This document shows positions 18,354-27,133 of a DNA stretch of 64,000 nt, one piece after another. Each line of letters begins with the position of its first letter. Positions within the stretch are counted from its first letter, which is position 1. This stretch comes from Ignavibacteria bacterium. GTDB taxonomy: Bacteria > Bacteroidota > Ignavibacteria > Tepidaquicellales > Tepidaquicellaceae. The DNA lies in contig JADJWZ010000008.1 of assembly GCA_016716125.1 (NCBI GenBank), positions 216,987 through 280,986 of the forward strand, in the 5' to 3' direction. Position numbers and translations under genes: made by a program. The notes under the pieces are model-generated. The model searched no databases. It saw only the letters and a list, made by a program, of their open reading frames with translations, and was not told where the DNA came from.

Positions 18354-18422
18354 CCTCGTTACGAATAACCCGATTCGTAAAGTCCGGTATAATACTCGTA
18401 ACTTGAAACTCGTAAATCATAA
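18354..18422. repeat. Direct repeat, copy b
   Basis: This copy of the 18125-18180 repeat has the inverted pair TTACGAAT/ATTCGTAA and ends in a 22-bp segment (18401-18422, starting ACTTGAAACTCG) that is identical to 18321-18342. It abuts the stop codon of the minus-strand gene that ends at 18423. Confidence 0.6.
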
Positions 18423-20441
18423 TTATTTTATCAGCATCATACGCTTTGTCTCCCTAATATTCCCCGCCTGTATTGTATAAAAATAAATTCCGCTCGGATG
18501 ATTACTCGCATTCCATTCCGCTGAATAAATTCCCGCAGGCTGTGTTTCATTCACAAGATTCGTAATTTCTTTTCCGACTGCATCAAATATTTTTATGTTT
18601 ACCAGTTCCTGATTAGGTAATTCATATTTTATCGAAGTCGAAGGATTAAAAGGGTTAGGATAATTCTGATGCAGATAAAAATTCACAGGAGTTTCATTGC
18701 TTATAATGCCGACAGTATTTATTACAGTAATGTTAATATTTCTTACATGCACTGGAGTGCCATTGATACCGTTGCCTTTTACAGTTACTGTGTAATTTCC
18801 TGAAGTAACACCGCCGGAAGTAATAATTCTTAATCTTAATGAATCGGGATAAGCAGTAAGTGAATCACGCAAAACATTTGATGATCTGTCCAATAATGAA
18901 AAAGTGATCTGACCGGTTGCAGGAGAAGGAGTTACTGTTGCGGAAAATTTAGTTGTTTTATCCCAGAGCTTTACTCCTGGCACTGAGACAAAATGGAAAG
19001 AGCTGTCAGAGACTCCGGTAAGCGTATCTATATTCGGAAATACTCTCATTGCGAAGTCCGGAAAATACGAGCCCATATTCAGTGCGTTTCCGTTTCTGTG
19101 ATCACCCCAGACGCTGAATCCGGCGTCTTTGTTTCCGGTGATACTTGTATAATCTCCTCTGTAACAATTTGAATTCGGATTACAACCGGGATTCGGATAA
19201 TTAAATGTAACATTAGTTAACCGCTGATTTGGCTTAAATGTCTGACCGCCGTCTTCTGTATAAGTGGCGTATACATCCACTCCGAATCCTGCGGGATTAT
19301 TTCTGTCATCATACCAGTGAATGTACAGTCTTCCATTTTCCCTTTCACATGAAATTTCCGGAAACCACTGGTCACTTAATGTCGGATTTACATTATCATT
19401 CACTCTGTTTGTGTCCGACCATGTCGCGCCCTGATCAGTAGAATATCGCAGCCAGACATCAGGCCTGTTTCCGTTCCCGGGCGGATTGTTTGTCGCATAC
19501 ACAAGATACAATCTTCCCCTGTTCGGACCGTTACTGTTATCCATTGCGATCTTCGGATGCGGAGCAGTTCTTGCATTATTTATGACATGCCTACCGACTG
19601 AATTTATTGTACCGACTGAAGTAACAAAATTCTGTGATGACATCAGAGTAAAAGTTGAACCGCCGTCAGTTGATCTGTAAAAGTTATATGTTCTTGAATT
19701 GTTACTACCGGTATTGGTTACGTAGATTACACATCCGCCGTCAATTGCGCCGTTTGGTCCGACTGCTATATAACATCCGGGCAGCGTATTGCTTGGCGTA
19801 AAAGTCGTAGTCCATGTAAGACCAGCGTCAGTACTTCTTCCGAAATTTCCCGGAGTTATTCCTGCATATACATAATTTGCATACGGACCTTTTCCTGTGT
19901 ATTCCGCAGAGACATGATTTCTGTCATTACCGGATACAGTAAGAATTGGCAAACCCCAGTTAAGTCCGTTGTTAGTGGATCTGTAAACGTACTGTCCGTT
20001 CACACCTGAAGCATAGATCAGAATTCCGTTACCCGTGTATGTTGACCACGGATCGCAGCAGGTGGATGAGTGATAAGACGGATTGTTCAGTATCCAGTTA
20101 AGACCGCCGTTTGTAGTGAGCCTTGCATTCTGCGGACTGGCATTTGCGCCGAAGAAGATCCATTCCGGGTTAAGCGGATTGGAAGTTGCATTTTGCTCCC
20201 AGTTGTCAATGCCTATATCAAAATTATCGTATCCGTCAATTGTGACTACTGCCGGAGAATTTGGATTACTGTTATTTCTGTAACTGTGATAAGACTCAAG
20301 TGTCGGTTGCTCTATATCAGGATTATCATCATCAAATACATGTCCGAAATACTGACCCTGAAAAATGAAAACCGAAATTAAAAAAATGATGAAGAAAAAA
20401 CTCTTTGAAGAAAATACAGATGAGTAAAGTTTATTTGACAT
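18423..20441 (-). CDS. Secreted sialidase-like (Asp-box/BNR) protein with T9SS type-A sorting domain
   Basis: The 672-residue protein starts at ATG (20441) with a signal peptide (FFFIIFLISVFIFQGQYFG). The middle ~400 residues carry at least five Asp-box motifs of the SxDxGxTW type: RSTNNGLNW, RSTDAGLTW, RSTDGGSTF, YSTDQGATW and YTEDGGQTF. These are found in sialidase-type beta-propellers and in many non-enzymatic surface proteins. A catalytic sialidase arginine triad was not identified, so hydrolase activity should not be assumed. The last ~80 residues form a classical T9SS type-A C-terminal domain (HQNYPNPFNPSTSIKYELPN, then GIYFYTIQAGNIRETKRMML), which directs export through the outer membrane. 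It is the only protein in this block with that domain. Confidence 0.92.
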   Translation of the reverse strand: MSNKLYSSVFSSKSFFFIIFLISVFIFQGQYFGHVFDDDNPDIEQPTLESYHSYRNNSNPNSPAVVTIDGYDNFDIGIDNWEQNATSNPLNPEWIFFGANASPQNARLTTNGGLNWILNNPSYHSSTCCDPWSTYTGNGILIYASGVNGQYVYRSTNNGLNWGLPILTVSGNDRNHVSAEYTGKGPYANYVYAGITPGNFGRSTDAGLTWTTTFTPSNTLPGCYIAVGPNGAIDGGCVIYVTNTGSNNSRTYNFYRSTDGGSTFTLMSSQNFVTSVGTINSVGRHVINNARTAPHPKIAMDNSNGPNRGRLYLVYATNNPPGNGNRPDVWLRYSTDQGATWSDTNRVNDNVNPTLSDQWFPEISCERENGRLYIHWYDDRNNPAGFGVDVYATYTEDGGQTFKPNQRLTNVTFNYPNPGCNPNSNCYRGDYTSITGNKDAGFSVWGDHRNGNALNMGSYFPDFAMRVFPNIDTLTGVSDSSFHFVSVPGVKLWDKTTKFSATVTPSPATGQITFSLLDRSSNVLRDSLTAYPDSLRLRIITSGGVTSGNYTVTVKGNGINGTPVHVRNINITVINTVGIISNETPVNFYLHQNYPNPFNPSTSIKYELPNQELVNIKIFDAVGKEITNLVNETQPAGIYSAEWNASNHPSGIYFYTIQAGNIRETKRMMLIK

Positions 20442-20576
20442 AATTATTAATATTAATTTTCAGAAATTACAAAAATGAAATGAATAATTCCCCTCAAAAT
20501 TTATATTTAGTGATTTGTTTAACTATGTTTAGTTTAATAATTATCAATGAATTATATTGATAAATCATTTAATAAA

Positions 20577-20606
20577 AAAGCCGGAAAACTTTAGTCTTCC
20601 GGCTTT
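20577..20606 (-). terminator. Rho-independent terminator of the CHRD gene
   Basis: AAAGCCGGAA (20577-20586) pairs perfectly with TTCCGGCTTT (20597-20606) over a 10-base loop. Read on the minus strand it is followed by TTTTTATT, placing it ~70 bp after the stop of the gene ending at 20678. Confidence 0.85.
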
Positions 20607-20677
20607 AACAAAGAATTTTTTTAAGCACTCAAAGTCAAACGCTTTACGAATTCTGAGAATACTGAAATTAGATATAA

Positions 20678-21574
20678 CTATGGAGCTATAACAGATACAA
20701 AATTTGCAGCATTGTTGTCACAGATGCTCAGATCATTCAGATCAATAAAATTATCTCCGTTAATATCTGTGACTACATATCCACCTACAAAATTAAAAGC
20801 ATCATTATCAATATCTGAAAGATCATTTATATCTATTATTCCATCGCTGTTTGCATTTCCGCTGTAAAGACAATATCGGGATCCTTTAAGTACCTGATTA
20901 CTGCCGAATGCCTGTCCGTCATTGGCTGAAAGGTCATAGCCGCCTGAATATCCTGCAAACATTATTGTACCTCCGCTCCATGTCTCCAATGCATTCCTGT
21001 GTTCTAATTGTAAATAATATTTAGTACCATTTGTTGTATTCAGGTATTTGAACTGTATCATCACCATTAATTTTCATATATACTTTTTTAGATTCGACCA
21101 GATTGTATGGAGAACTGATTTCTCTAAGATTTACAGTTATTCATCTGTTATTTCACCGCCGCTGAATGAACTTGTATGAATGTTCAGATACCAGAGATTT
21201 GTCAGAAGTTCTGTTTCGTTTGATGCTGTCAGTACAAATGTGTTAGAGTATCTACCTGAAGTAACACCTGTTTGAAATCCGGTATTTCCAATTCTTACCC
21301 CGGCATTTACTCCTACAGCAGCTGGTCCATGAAAATGGGGTGCTGTTGTATTTCCTGTAAGTCCTGAAAATACAAATGTGAAATTTAATACATTTGTAAC
21401 ATCATTGTATGTACCGGTTAGAGTTGCAGTTCCTACAGAAGCATTTGTCGGAACTTCCTGTGCCGCATTGACAGGTACATTTATGTTGTATAATGTTGCT
21501 TTTGAAATACTGTTTACAGTTACCAGTAAAAACAAAATTAAAGCTGTTCTGAATAATTTAAAAGAGAGTTGCAT
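20678..21574 (-). CDS. Secreted CHRD-domain protein fused to dockerin-like module, two frameshifts
   Basis: Starting at ATG 21574, a signal peptide (FRTALILFLLVTVNSISKA) precedes a CHRD domain of ~110 residues: VPVNAAQEVPTNASVGTATL, then HFHGPAAVGVNAGVRIG and SGGEI. A frame change near 21137 leads straight into ITVNLREISSPYNLVESKK, and another near 21060 into FKYLNTTNGTKYYLQLEHRN and ALETWS. The end is the shared module: SDGIIDINDLSDIDNDAFNF, DINGDNFIDLND, VSVIAP. Repairing a one-base deletion and a one-base insertion gives ~298 residues. The usual QGFYN start of the module is missing, so the CHRD domain joins the module more tightly than in the paralogues. CHRD domains occur in BMP-binding chordin and in many bacterial exported proteins; the bacterial role is unknown. 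Confidence 0.8.
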
Positions 21575-21711
21575 TATAACCTCTTTGGTTTTTTTAGTTA
21601 GTAATAATTAGGGAATAAATTTATTCAAATATACAATTGTAAATCTTCCTTTACTAATTAAAATTAACAGATATTTAGAATTCAAAATTCTTACAGTTTT
21701 TTAAATAAAAA

Positions 21712-21738
21712 TAGAACGGCATAAAAATTACCGTTCTA
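21712..21738 (-). terminator. Rho-independent terminator of the LamG/P-domain gene
   Basis: TAGAACGG (21712-21719) and CCGTTCTA (21731-21738) form a perfect 8-bp stem. On the minus strand the following bases are TTTTTATTTAAAAAA. It lies 28 bp after the stop at 21766. Confidence 0.8.
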
Positions 21739-21765
21739 AAATTTATTTAATATAAAAACTAAATC

Positions 21766-24423
21766 TTATTTACCCTCAGCTCTGTCTATCTCTTCCTGTG
21801 AGATCTTACCGGCGGTCTTATAATTCTCATCCAATCTATTTTCGTCTTTTTTAGAATCATCACCTGTGTCATCATTTCTCTCAATTCTGTTATTACTAAT
21901 TCCGGTATTTGGATCTACGATTGTCGAAGGTGCAATATCATTAAACTCATTCAAGTCTCCTGATGGCGGCGGTGCAGGAGGAACTATTGCTCCAACAAAG
22001 TTAGATGCATTATTATCGGTAAGTGCATAGTCTGCAAGATCAATAAATGCGTCTCCGTTTACGTCAGTACTGAGATATCCCGAATTAAAATTAAATGCAT
22101 CATTATCAATTTGAGAAAGATCTGCTATATCAATTGTCTGATCCTGATTTACATCTCCATTATAGCTTGCGAATCTTACAGGTGTATCATCAACCTGTAT
22201 CAGATTATTTCCAAATGCACTTGATGGATTTTTTGAAAAATCATATTTCAACTCATAAGTTAGCTGATCGAAATACACAGTCGAAGAGCTCCATGTCTCT
22301 ATTAGATTTCTATGCTTTATTGTAAGATAATACGGTCTGCCGGCAACTGCATTGTTAAAATTTACATCTGAAAATCCAACTGATGTTGCATAATCTTTGG
22401 ATGAATCGACTATAGCATAAGGTGATAACTGATCTCTTAAATAAAACTTTATAGTATCTCTTATCATCTGGCTCATTACCGGATTATAAAATCCCTGAAT
22501 GTATGCTGTCATATTAAGCTTTTTGGGTTTCGAAGTCTGATTATTAAACTGCATTCCCCAGCCGTACAATCTGCCGCTGGCTCCTCCAAACTGATCCGTA
22601 ATATTTAATATCCATTTTCCTTTCATGCTTTGTAAACCAAATACTGAAATCATTGTATTTAACGGCTTGACCTTTGGAGCAAGATGTGCATATCTGTCTG
22701 TAAGTAATGAACTGTCTGCCTGATCATCAAATATTGTAACTAAGTTTCCCGATGACCCAAGATATGTAATATTGTCAAACACATTGACAGTATTCCCTGA
22801 CGGATTAGTTAAAGTGATCTGCAGATCTATTTCACGTGTATGATTTAATGCTATAAAAAAATTAATATCAGTAACCGAACCGCTCTGCAATATCTCCAGA
22901 GTATCACTAATCATACTTCCGATGGATCCTGTTTCCGGGATGCTTTTGTCAGATGATTTTAAGCGAAATCCTTCCTGAAAAGCCATGATATTCATTCCTA
23001 TCATCGGTGATTCCGGGGCATTATTAACTCCGCCATTATGTGTAAATTCTGCATTATTTCTAAAATACATTTGTTTTCCGATATCAGATATAACTCCTGA
23101 ATTAGAAACAGAATATCCGTCAAAATTATAAACCACTTCATTTTGTGAATTCACATTTGCAAGATTTCTTGATCTGAACATATTATCACCAATAAATTCC
23201 TCACTTTTTGCTTCTGGTATTATTGAAACTTCATCAATATTTCCGTCAAAATCATTTAAATTTAATGTACCTCCAATATACAACGAGTCTGAACCATTAT
23301 TTATATTTCCAAGATTTTGGTTACCGTTATAAACATTTTTTCCGTTTATGTAAAATTTATAATCACCACTGCTGCCTTCATATGTAAATGCAACATAAGA
23401 CCATTGGTATAAAGGAACTTCATTTACACTTCCGGGAATAAATAATGAACCGTTAATTCCAGCAAATAAATTACCGTTTAATAAAGCCAGTCGATAATCA
23501 GTCCCCAATCCGCCGGCTGGCGATCCTTTTTGTATAATGACTGAATTGACATTCGACCTAGGCAGGATCCATGCACTAAGTGTAATACCAGAAGTCGGAC
23601 TGATTTCAGGAGAATCGGGCGATGCCAGATAATCATTGTTGCCGTCTAAGTTTATACAATCATTTGTATGAATTGTACTGGAAGGTCTGTTGCTAAGATC
23701 TACTATACTTACTCCGATGTTATTGGCTGAAGAGTTCTTAAAAGCAAAATCCTGTAATGAAAATGCATTTCCGCTATTATCATCATCCTGAAACGTCAGA
23801 GAATATACAAGTCCGGCATATTTTCCACTGCTTACTGCAAGACTTGTTCTGTGATATTTATAGATAAATGCCGAGTTATCTATATTCCAGATCCTTACTT
23901 CATCCAGCATTCCTGCAAAACGACCGCCTGCACCTTTTCCGATCAAAAGAGAATCGTTGTTGGCAAGAGGAGCTGCAGCTCCTACCGTTTTAACGGAATC
24001 TACAACTCCATTTACATGTACAATAAATCTATTTAAGGAAGCTGTATATGTACCGGCAATATGAGTCCATTTATTACTTGGGATCACAATATTTCCCACA
24101 ATACGTACAAAATTTTGGGTTCCAATAGCTACTTTTCCATTGAAAAGGTAAATGAAATAACCGGACGGACTTCCCTGACCCTTTCCTATAATTATCTGAA
24201 TTGACGGAGCCATTGCATTTGTTGGATACACCCAGGTTTCTAATGTAAAGTCACCTGTAATATCCAGATCTGCATCATCTCTGACTGCAAGATAGCTGCT
24301 GCTTGAACCCGCAAATGAAGCTGCCTGATTCCAGTACAGATTTGCATTTGAAATATCCGGAGATATAAAAAAACTACTAAATAGCAGCATTGAAAAAATT
24401 AAAGAATTAATTTTAATTTTCAT
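21766..24423 (-). CDS. Large secreted protein: two LamG-like domains, P domain, dockerin-like module, charged tail
   Basis: The 885-residue protein has a signal peptide (SLIFSMLLFSSFFISPDISNA). Two concanavalin-like LamG domains follow: residues ~30-210 with LDITGDFTLETWVYP and MLDEVRIWNID, and ~235-420 with ITLSAWILPRSNV and NIDEVSIIPEA. A proprotein-convertase P domain spans ~490-635 (DINFFIALNHTREIDLQITL, then SMKGKWILNITD and YGWGMQFNN). The shared module occupies ~640-815 (YIQGFYNPVMSQMIRDT, IKHRNLIETWS, DVNQDQTIDIAD, DVNGDAFIDLAD). It ends, unlike its relatives, in a proline run (PPAPPP) and a ~70-residue highly charged tail ending in ISQEEIDRAEGK. LamG and P domains usually bind carbohydrate or assist folding. 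No T9SS sorting domain and no catalytic domain were seen. Confidence 0.9.
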   Translation of the reverse strand: MKIKINSLIFSMLLFSSFFISPDISNANLYWNQAASFAGSSSSYLAVRDDADLDITGDFTLETWVYPTNAMAPSIQIIIGKGQGSPSGYFIYLFNGKVAIGTQNFVRIVGNIVIPSNKWTHIAGTYTASLNRFIVHVNGVVDSVKTVGAAAPLANNDSLLIGKGAGGRFAGMLDEVRIWNIDNSAFIYKYHRTSLAVSSGKYAGLVYSLTFQDDDNSGNAFSLQDFAFKNSSANNIGVSIVDLSNRPSSTIHTNDCINLDGNNDYLASPDSPEISPTSGITLSAWILPRSNVNSVIIQKGSPAGGLGTDYRLALLNGNLFAGINGSLFIPGSVNEVPLYQWSYVAFTYEGSSGDYKFYINGKNVYNGNQNLGNINNGSDSLYIGGTLNLNDFDGNIDEVSIIPEAKSEEFIGDNMFRSRNLANVNSQNEVVYNFDGYSVSNSGVISDIGKQMYFRNNAEFTHNGGVNNAPESPMIGMNIMAFQEGFRLKSSDKSIPETGSIGSMISDTLEILQSGSVTDINFFIALNHTREIDLQITLTNPSGNTVNVFDNITYLGSSGNLVTIFDDQADSSLLTDRYAHLAPKVKPLNTMISVFGLQSMKGKWILNITDQFGGASGRLYGWGMQFNNQTSKPKKLNMTAYIQGFYNPVMSQMIRDTIKFYLRDQLSPYAIVDSSKDYATSVGFSDVNFNNAVAGRPYYLTIKHRNLIETWSSSTVYFDQLTYELKYDFSKNPSSAFGNNLIQVDDTPVRFASYNGDVNQDQTIDIADLSQIDNDAFNFNSGYLSTDVNGDAFIDLADYALTDNNASNFVGAIVPPAPPPSGDLNEFNDIAPSTIVDPNTGISNNRIERNDDTGDDSKKDENRLDENYKTAGKISQEEIDRAEGK

Positions 24424-24524
24424 TTTTTTCCTTTCGTTTATTTAATTGAGTCTGATTCACTGATTATGAAAAATCATTAAATTTATTTGGATAGAATATT
24501 CTGTATTCAGATTTTTAAAAAGAA

Positions 24525-24546
24525 AACGGTAACCTAAGTTACCGTT
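24525..24546 (-). terminator. Rho-independent terminator after the decayed copy
   Basis: AACGGTAAC (24525-24533) and GTTACCGTT (24538-24546) form a perfect 9-bp stem with a CTAA loop. On the minus strand the tail is TTCTTTTTAAAAA. It corresponds in place to the terminator of the neighbouring intact gene and was probably copied with it. Confidence 0.8.
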
Positions 24547-24594
24547 CTATTAAATAATAAAAATTCGCTTAACTTTAAATAAAAAAATTAATTT

Positions 24595-25697
24595 TTATTT
24601 CCCGTCAGCTTTGTCTATTTCTTCCTGAGAGATCTTTCTTCCGGTCTTATATTATTCATTAAAATTAATTAAATCTTCTTTTGAATCTGTACCGGTTTCA
24701 TAATTTCTATTTATAATCAAATTACTATTTCCAATACTCGGATCTCCGATAGCAGAAGGTGCAGAATCTTTAGTTTCATTCAGGTCTCCTGCAGGAGGTG
24801 GAGCAGGCGGCACTATTACACCTACAAAATTAGCAGCATTATTATCAGTAAAGGCATAGTCTGCTAGATCAATAAATGCATCTCCGTTTACGTCCGAACT
24901 AAGATAACCCGAATTAAAATTAATTGCATCATTATCAATTTGAGAAAGATCTGCTATATCAATTGTCTGATCCTGATTTACATCTCCATTATAGCAGGCA
25001 TAATTAAGCGGTGAAAGATCAACCGGTATCAGATTAGATCCATAAGCACTTGCCGCATTTTTTGTGAAATCATATTCTAACTGATAAGAAAGCGGATCAA
25101 AACTTACAGTCGAAGAGCTCCATGTCTCTAGAAGAGCTCCATGTCTCTATAAGATTTCTGTGATTTACTGTCAGGTAATAAGGTCTGCCGGCAACTGCAT
25201 TACTAAAATTAACATCTGAAAATCCAGATACAGATCCAAATGCTTTGGCTGAATCGACTATATCGTGAGGAGATAATTGATCTCTTAAATAAAATTTCAT
25301 AGTATCTCTTATCATCTGATTTGTTCCTAAATTATAAAATCCCTGAATGAATGCAGTCAGATTAAGCTTTTTAGGCTTTGTAGTCTGACTATTAAACTGA
25401 ATTCCCCAGCCGGACAATCTGCCTCAATCAGCAGCAATCTGATCATTTATTTTTAATATCCATTTTCCTTTAATCCCCGACAGACCAAACACTGATATCA
25501 TTTTATTTAATGGTTTGACCTGTGGTGACAGATTTACATATCTGAAATCTAATAAAGAGCTGTCTGCAAGATCATTAAATATAGTCACAAGGTTTTCACC
25601 TGAACCAAGATAATCTATATTATCAAAAACTGTTACAGTGTTACCTGCAGGATTGGTTAATGAGATCAGAAGATCTCCTTCAAATGTATGATTTTAT
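24595..25697 (-). pseudogene. Decayed 5'-truncated duplicate of the 885-residue protein gene
   Basis: About 1.1 kb is clearly homologous to the 3' part of the gene at 21766-24423: the end of the P domain, the shared module, the PPAPPP stretch and the tail ending ISQEEIDKADGK. Homology stops on the right at about 25697, so the signal peptide, both LamG domains and any start are missing. Decay is visible as in-frame stops: one TGA (25424-25426) replaces Ser in the segment matching GGASGRLYGW, and a TAA sits just before YKTGRKISQEE. A 19-bp tandem duplication at 25112-25149 also shifts the frame. In-frame substitutions to stop argue for true loss of function, unlike the single-base shifts elsewhere. 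Its longest open stretch is 25097-25417. Confidence 0.85.
25112..25149. repeat. 19-bp perfect tandem duplication inside the pseudogene
   Basis: GAAGAGCTCCATGTCTCTA occurs twice in direct succession (25112-25130 and 25131-25149). The intact paralogue has it once, so this is a recent slippage or local duplication. Nineteen bases break the reading frame inside the HRNLIETWSSS region of the module. Confidence 0.9.
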
Positions 25698-25705
25698 AAA
25701 AAAAA

Positions 25706-25733
25706 CTTCCGGCAGATAAAACACTGCAGGAAG
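25706..25733 (-). terminator. Rho-independent terminator of the 434-residue protein gene
   Basis: CTTCCGGCAG (25706-25715) pairs with CTGCAGGAAG (25724-25733) with one mismatch. On the minus strand eight T follow directly. It lies 49 bp after the stop at 25782. Confidence 0.8.
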
Positions 25734-25781
25734 TATTATTTATTCAAAATTATTTTTTAACTAAATCTTAAGAATGGAATA

Positions 25782-27086
25782 TTAAGGCGTAATCCTCTGT
25801 ACGAAATTTAGAGAGTTTGCTTCTACTATTACCAGATCAGAGATATCAGTAATTAGATCTCCGTTAAGATCAGTTGTCTTATAACCCGTTGTAAAAATGA
25901 ATGAATTATTATCGACAAACTGGTAATCCGTCACATCTATTATTCCGTCGTGAACTATTTCACCGTTATAGAAGCAATATCTGTTTCCTTTTTTAATTAC
26001 ATTGTTTCCAAAAGTATAGACCGGAAATTGTGTGAAATTATAAGAGAGAGCGTCCAGATAAAATTCTTTAGGTAAATTACTCCAAGACTCTATCATATTC
26101 CTGTGAGTTACGGCTATATAGTAAAGTGATAAATTTGAGACTGTGTTAAAGTTAAATATTTTATAACCGTTCGAATCGAGAACGGCTTTTTTAGATTCTG
26201 CGATCTGATAAGGAGTCTTGTTGTATCGAAGCGAAACTGTAACGGTATCTTTTACCATCTTATCCGACACATTATTATAAAATCCCTGTATTAATGCAGT
26301 CATTGATAAAGCCATATTTTTATTCTGGAAAAGAGTGCCGTTCCACGAAGCGCCGATTCTTATTCCGTCTATTTTCATAGTACTGTTTCTTAATCCTGAC
26401 GGTTGGTTAAATGAATTTGCTAATTTAACATCCCCAATATCCACTACGTCATTCCCAACAGAGTCGAGCGCAATCGGGGTCGCCGGTTCATTCACAGGAA
26501 CACCGGAACTGAAGGCGTATAAATTACAAACGTCATTTGTATTGCTGCCGGGTTTAAAAGTATACGACGCTACAATTAAGTATGTAGTGTTTGTATTGTA
26601 AATATTATTTGAAAATACCGGGCTGCCTGTATATTTTCTAATTCCGAGATTAAAAGTATTTCCTGTGACTTTTTTAAAATATGTCATTGTATTAAAGTTT
26701 GTTGCTCCTCCCTGCTGATCAAGATTTATACAAAAACCCTGGGTTGCATTTATCGACATACTGTCTACTCTCACTAAAAAAGATAAATACACTGTCCCTT
26801 GATTTAAAGGAGCGCCATACAAAAACTGATTTGTATAAACTTCACCGCTGGTTTCATTCGGAATGAAAACACAATTGCCTATACCTGATCCAATGTATCC
26901 CGCATAATTTAATCCCGGTGAGATTATTTTTGCTCTGTTATTCGAAGTTGAAGATCGGGACCAGCCTGCATTTCCTTCTACTGTGTCTCTTATGGAATAA
27001 TTAAAGTTTTCAATATAGACAGGCTGAGAAACTGAAAATGCTGATGTTAAAAAAATTATTGCGATTGTTAATAGAATTTTATTCAT
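25782..27086 (-). CDS. Secreted jelly-roll-type protein with dockerin-like module (tandem paralogue A)
   Basis: The protein has 434 residues and a signal peptide (ILLTIAIIFLTSAFSVSQ). Residues ~20-255 form one domain (VYIENFNYSIRDTVEGNAGW, SPGLNYAGYIGSGIGNCVF, VYLSFLVRVDSM, NTTYLIVASYTF, STMKIDGIRIGASWNG). It looks like the lectin-like beta-sandwich seen in many exported Bacteroidota/Ignavibacteria proteins. The remaining ~175 residues are the shared module: ALIQGFYNNVSDKMVKDTVT, VTHRNMIESWS, GEIVHDGIIDVTDYQFVDNN, DLNGDLITDISD, VQRITP. The first calcium-like loop is degenerate. There is no T9SS sorting domain. It lies 47 bp downstream of an almost identical paralogue, so the pair arose by tandem duplication. 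Its function is unknown. Confidence 0.88.
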   Translation of the reverse strand: MNKILLTIAIIFLTSAFSVSQPVYIENFNYSIRDTVEGNAGWSRSSTSNNRAKIISPGLNYAGYIGSGIGNCVFIPNETSGEVYTNQFLYGAPLNQGTVYLSFLVRVDSMSINATQGFCINLDQQGGATNFNTMTYFKKVTGNTFNLGIRKYTGSPVFSNNIYNTNTTYLIVASYTFKPGSNTNDVCNLYAFSSGVPVNEPATPIALDSVGNDVVDIGDVKLANSFNQPSGLRNSTMKIDGIRIGASWNGTLFQNKNMALSMTALIQGFYNNVSDKMVKDTVTVSLRYNKTPYQIAESKKAVLDSNGYKIFNFNTVSNLSLYYIAVTHRNMIESWSNLPKEFYLDALSYNFTQFPVYTFGNNVIKKGNRYCFYNGEIVHDGIIDVTDYQFVDNNSFIFTTGYKTTDLNGDLITDISDLVIVEANSLNFVQRITP

Positions 27087-27133
27087 TGGTTTATATAAAT
27101 TATTTTTAAAAATATTTTTTACTTTTTATTTTA

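Larger units (their letters stand above)
17832..18422. other. 591-bp convergent intergenic region, repeats and terminators only
   Basis: The region lies between the 3' ends of a + gene (16175-17831) and a minus gene (18423-20441). It contains two terminator-like hairpins, the second palindromic element, a REP-type hairpin and two long copies of a CTCGTTACGAAT...ACTTGAAACTCG repeat that reach the stop codon of the minus gene. No coding sequence was seen on either strand. Confidence 0.8.

Noticed and set aside
19238..20381. Open frames on the + strand opposite the Asp-box gene
   Set aside because: They are antisense shadows of a well-supported secreted protein and have no recognisable domains.
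18423..20441. Calling the Asp-box protein an active sialidase
   Set aside because: Asp-boxes alone are structural; the arginine triad and nucleophile tyrosine of sialidases could not be identified.
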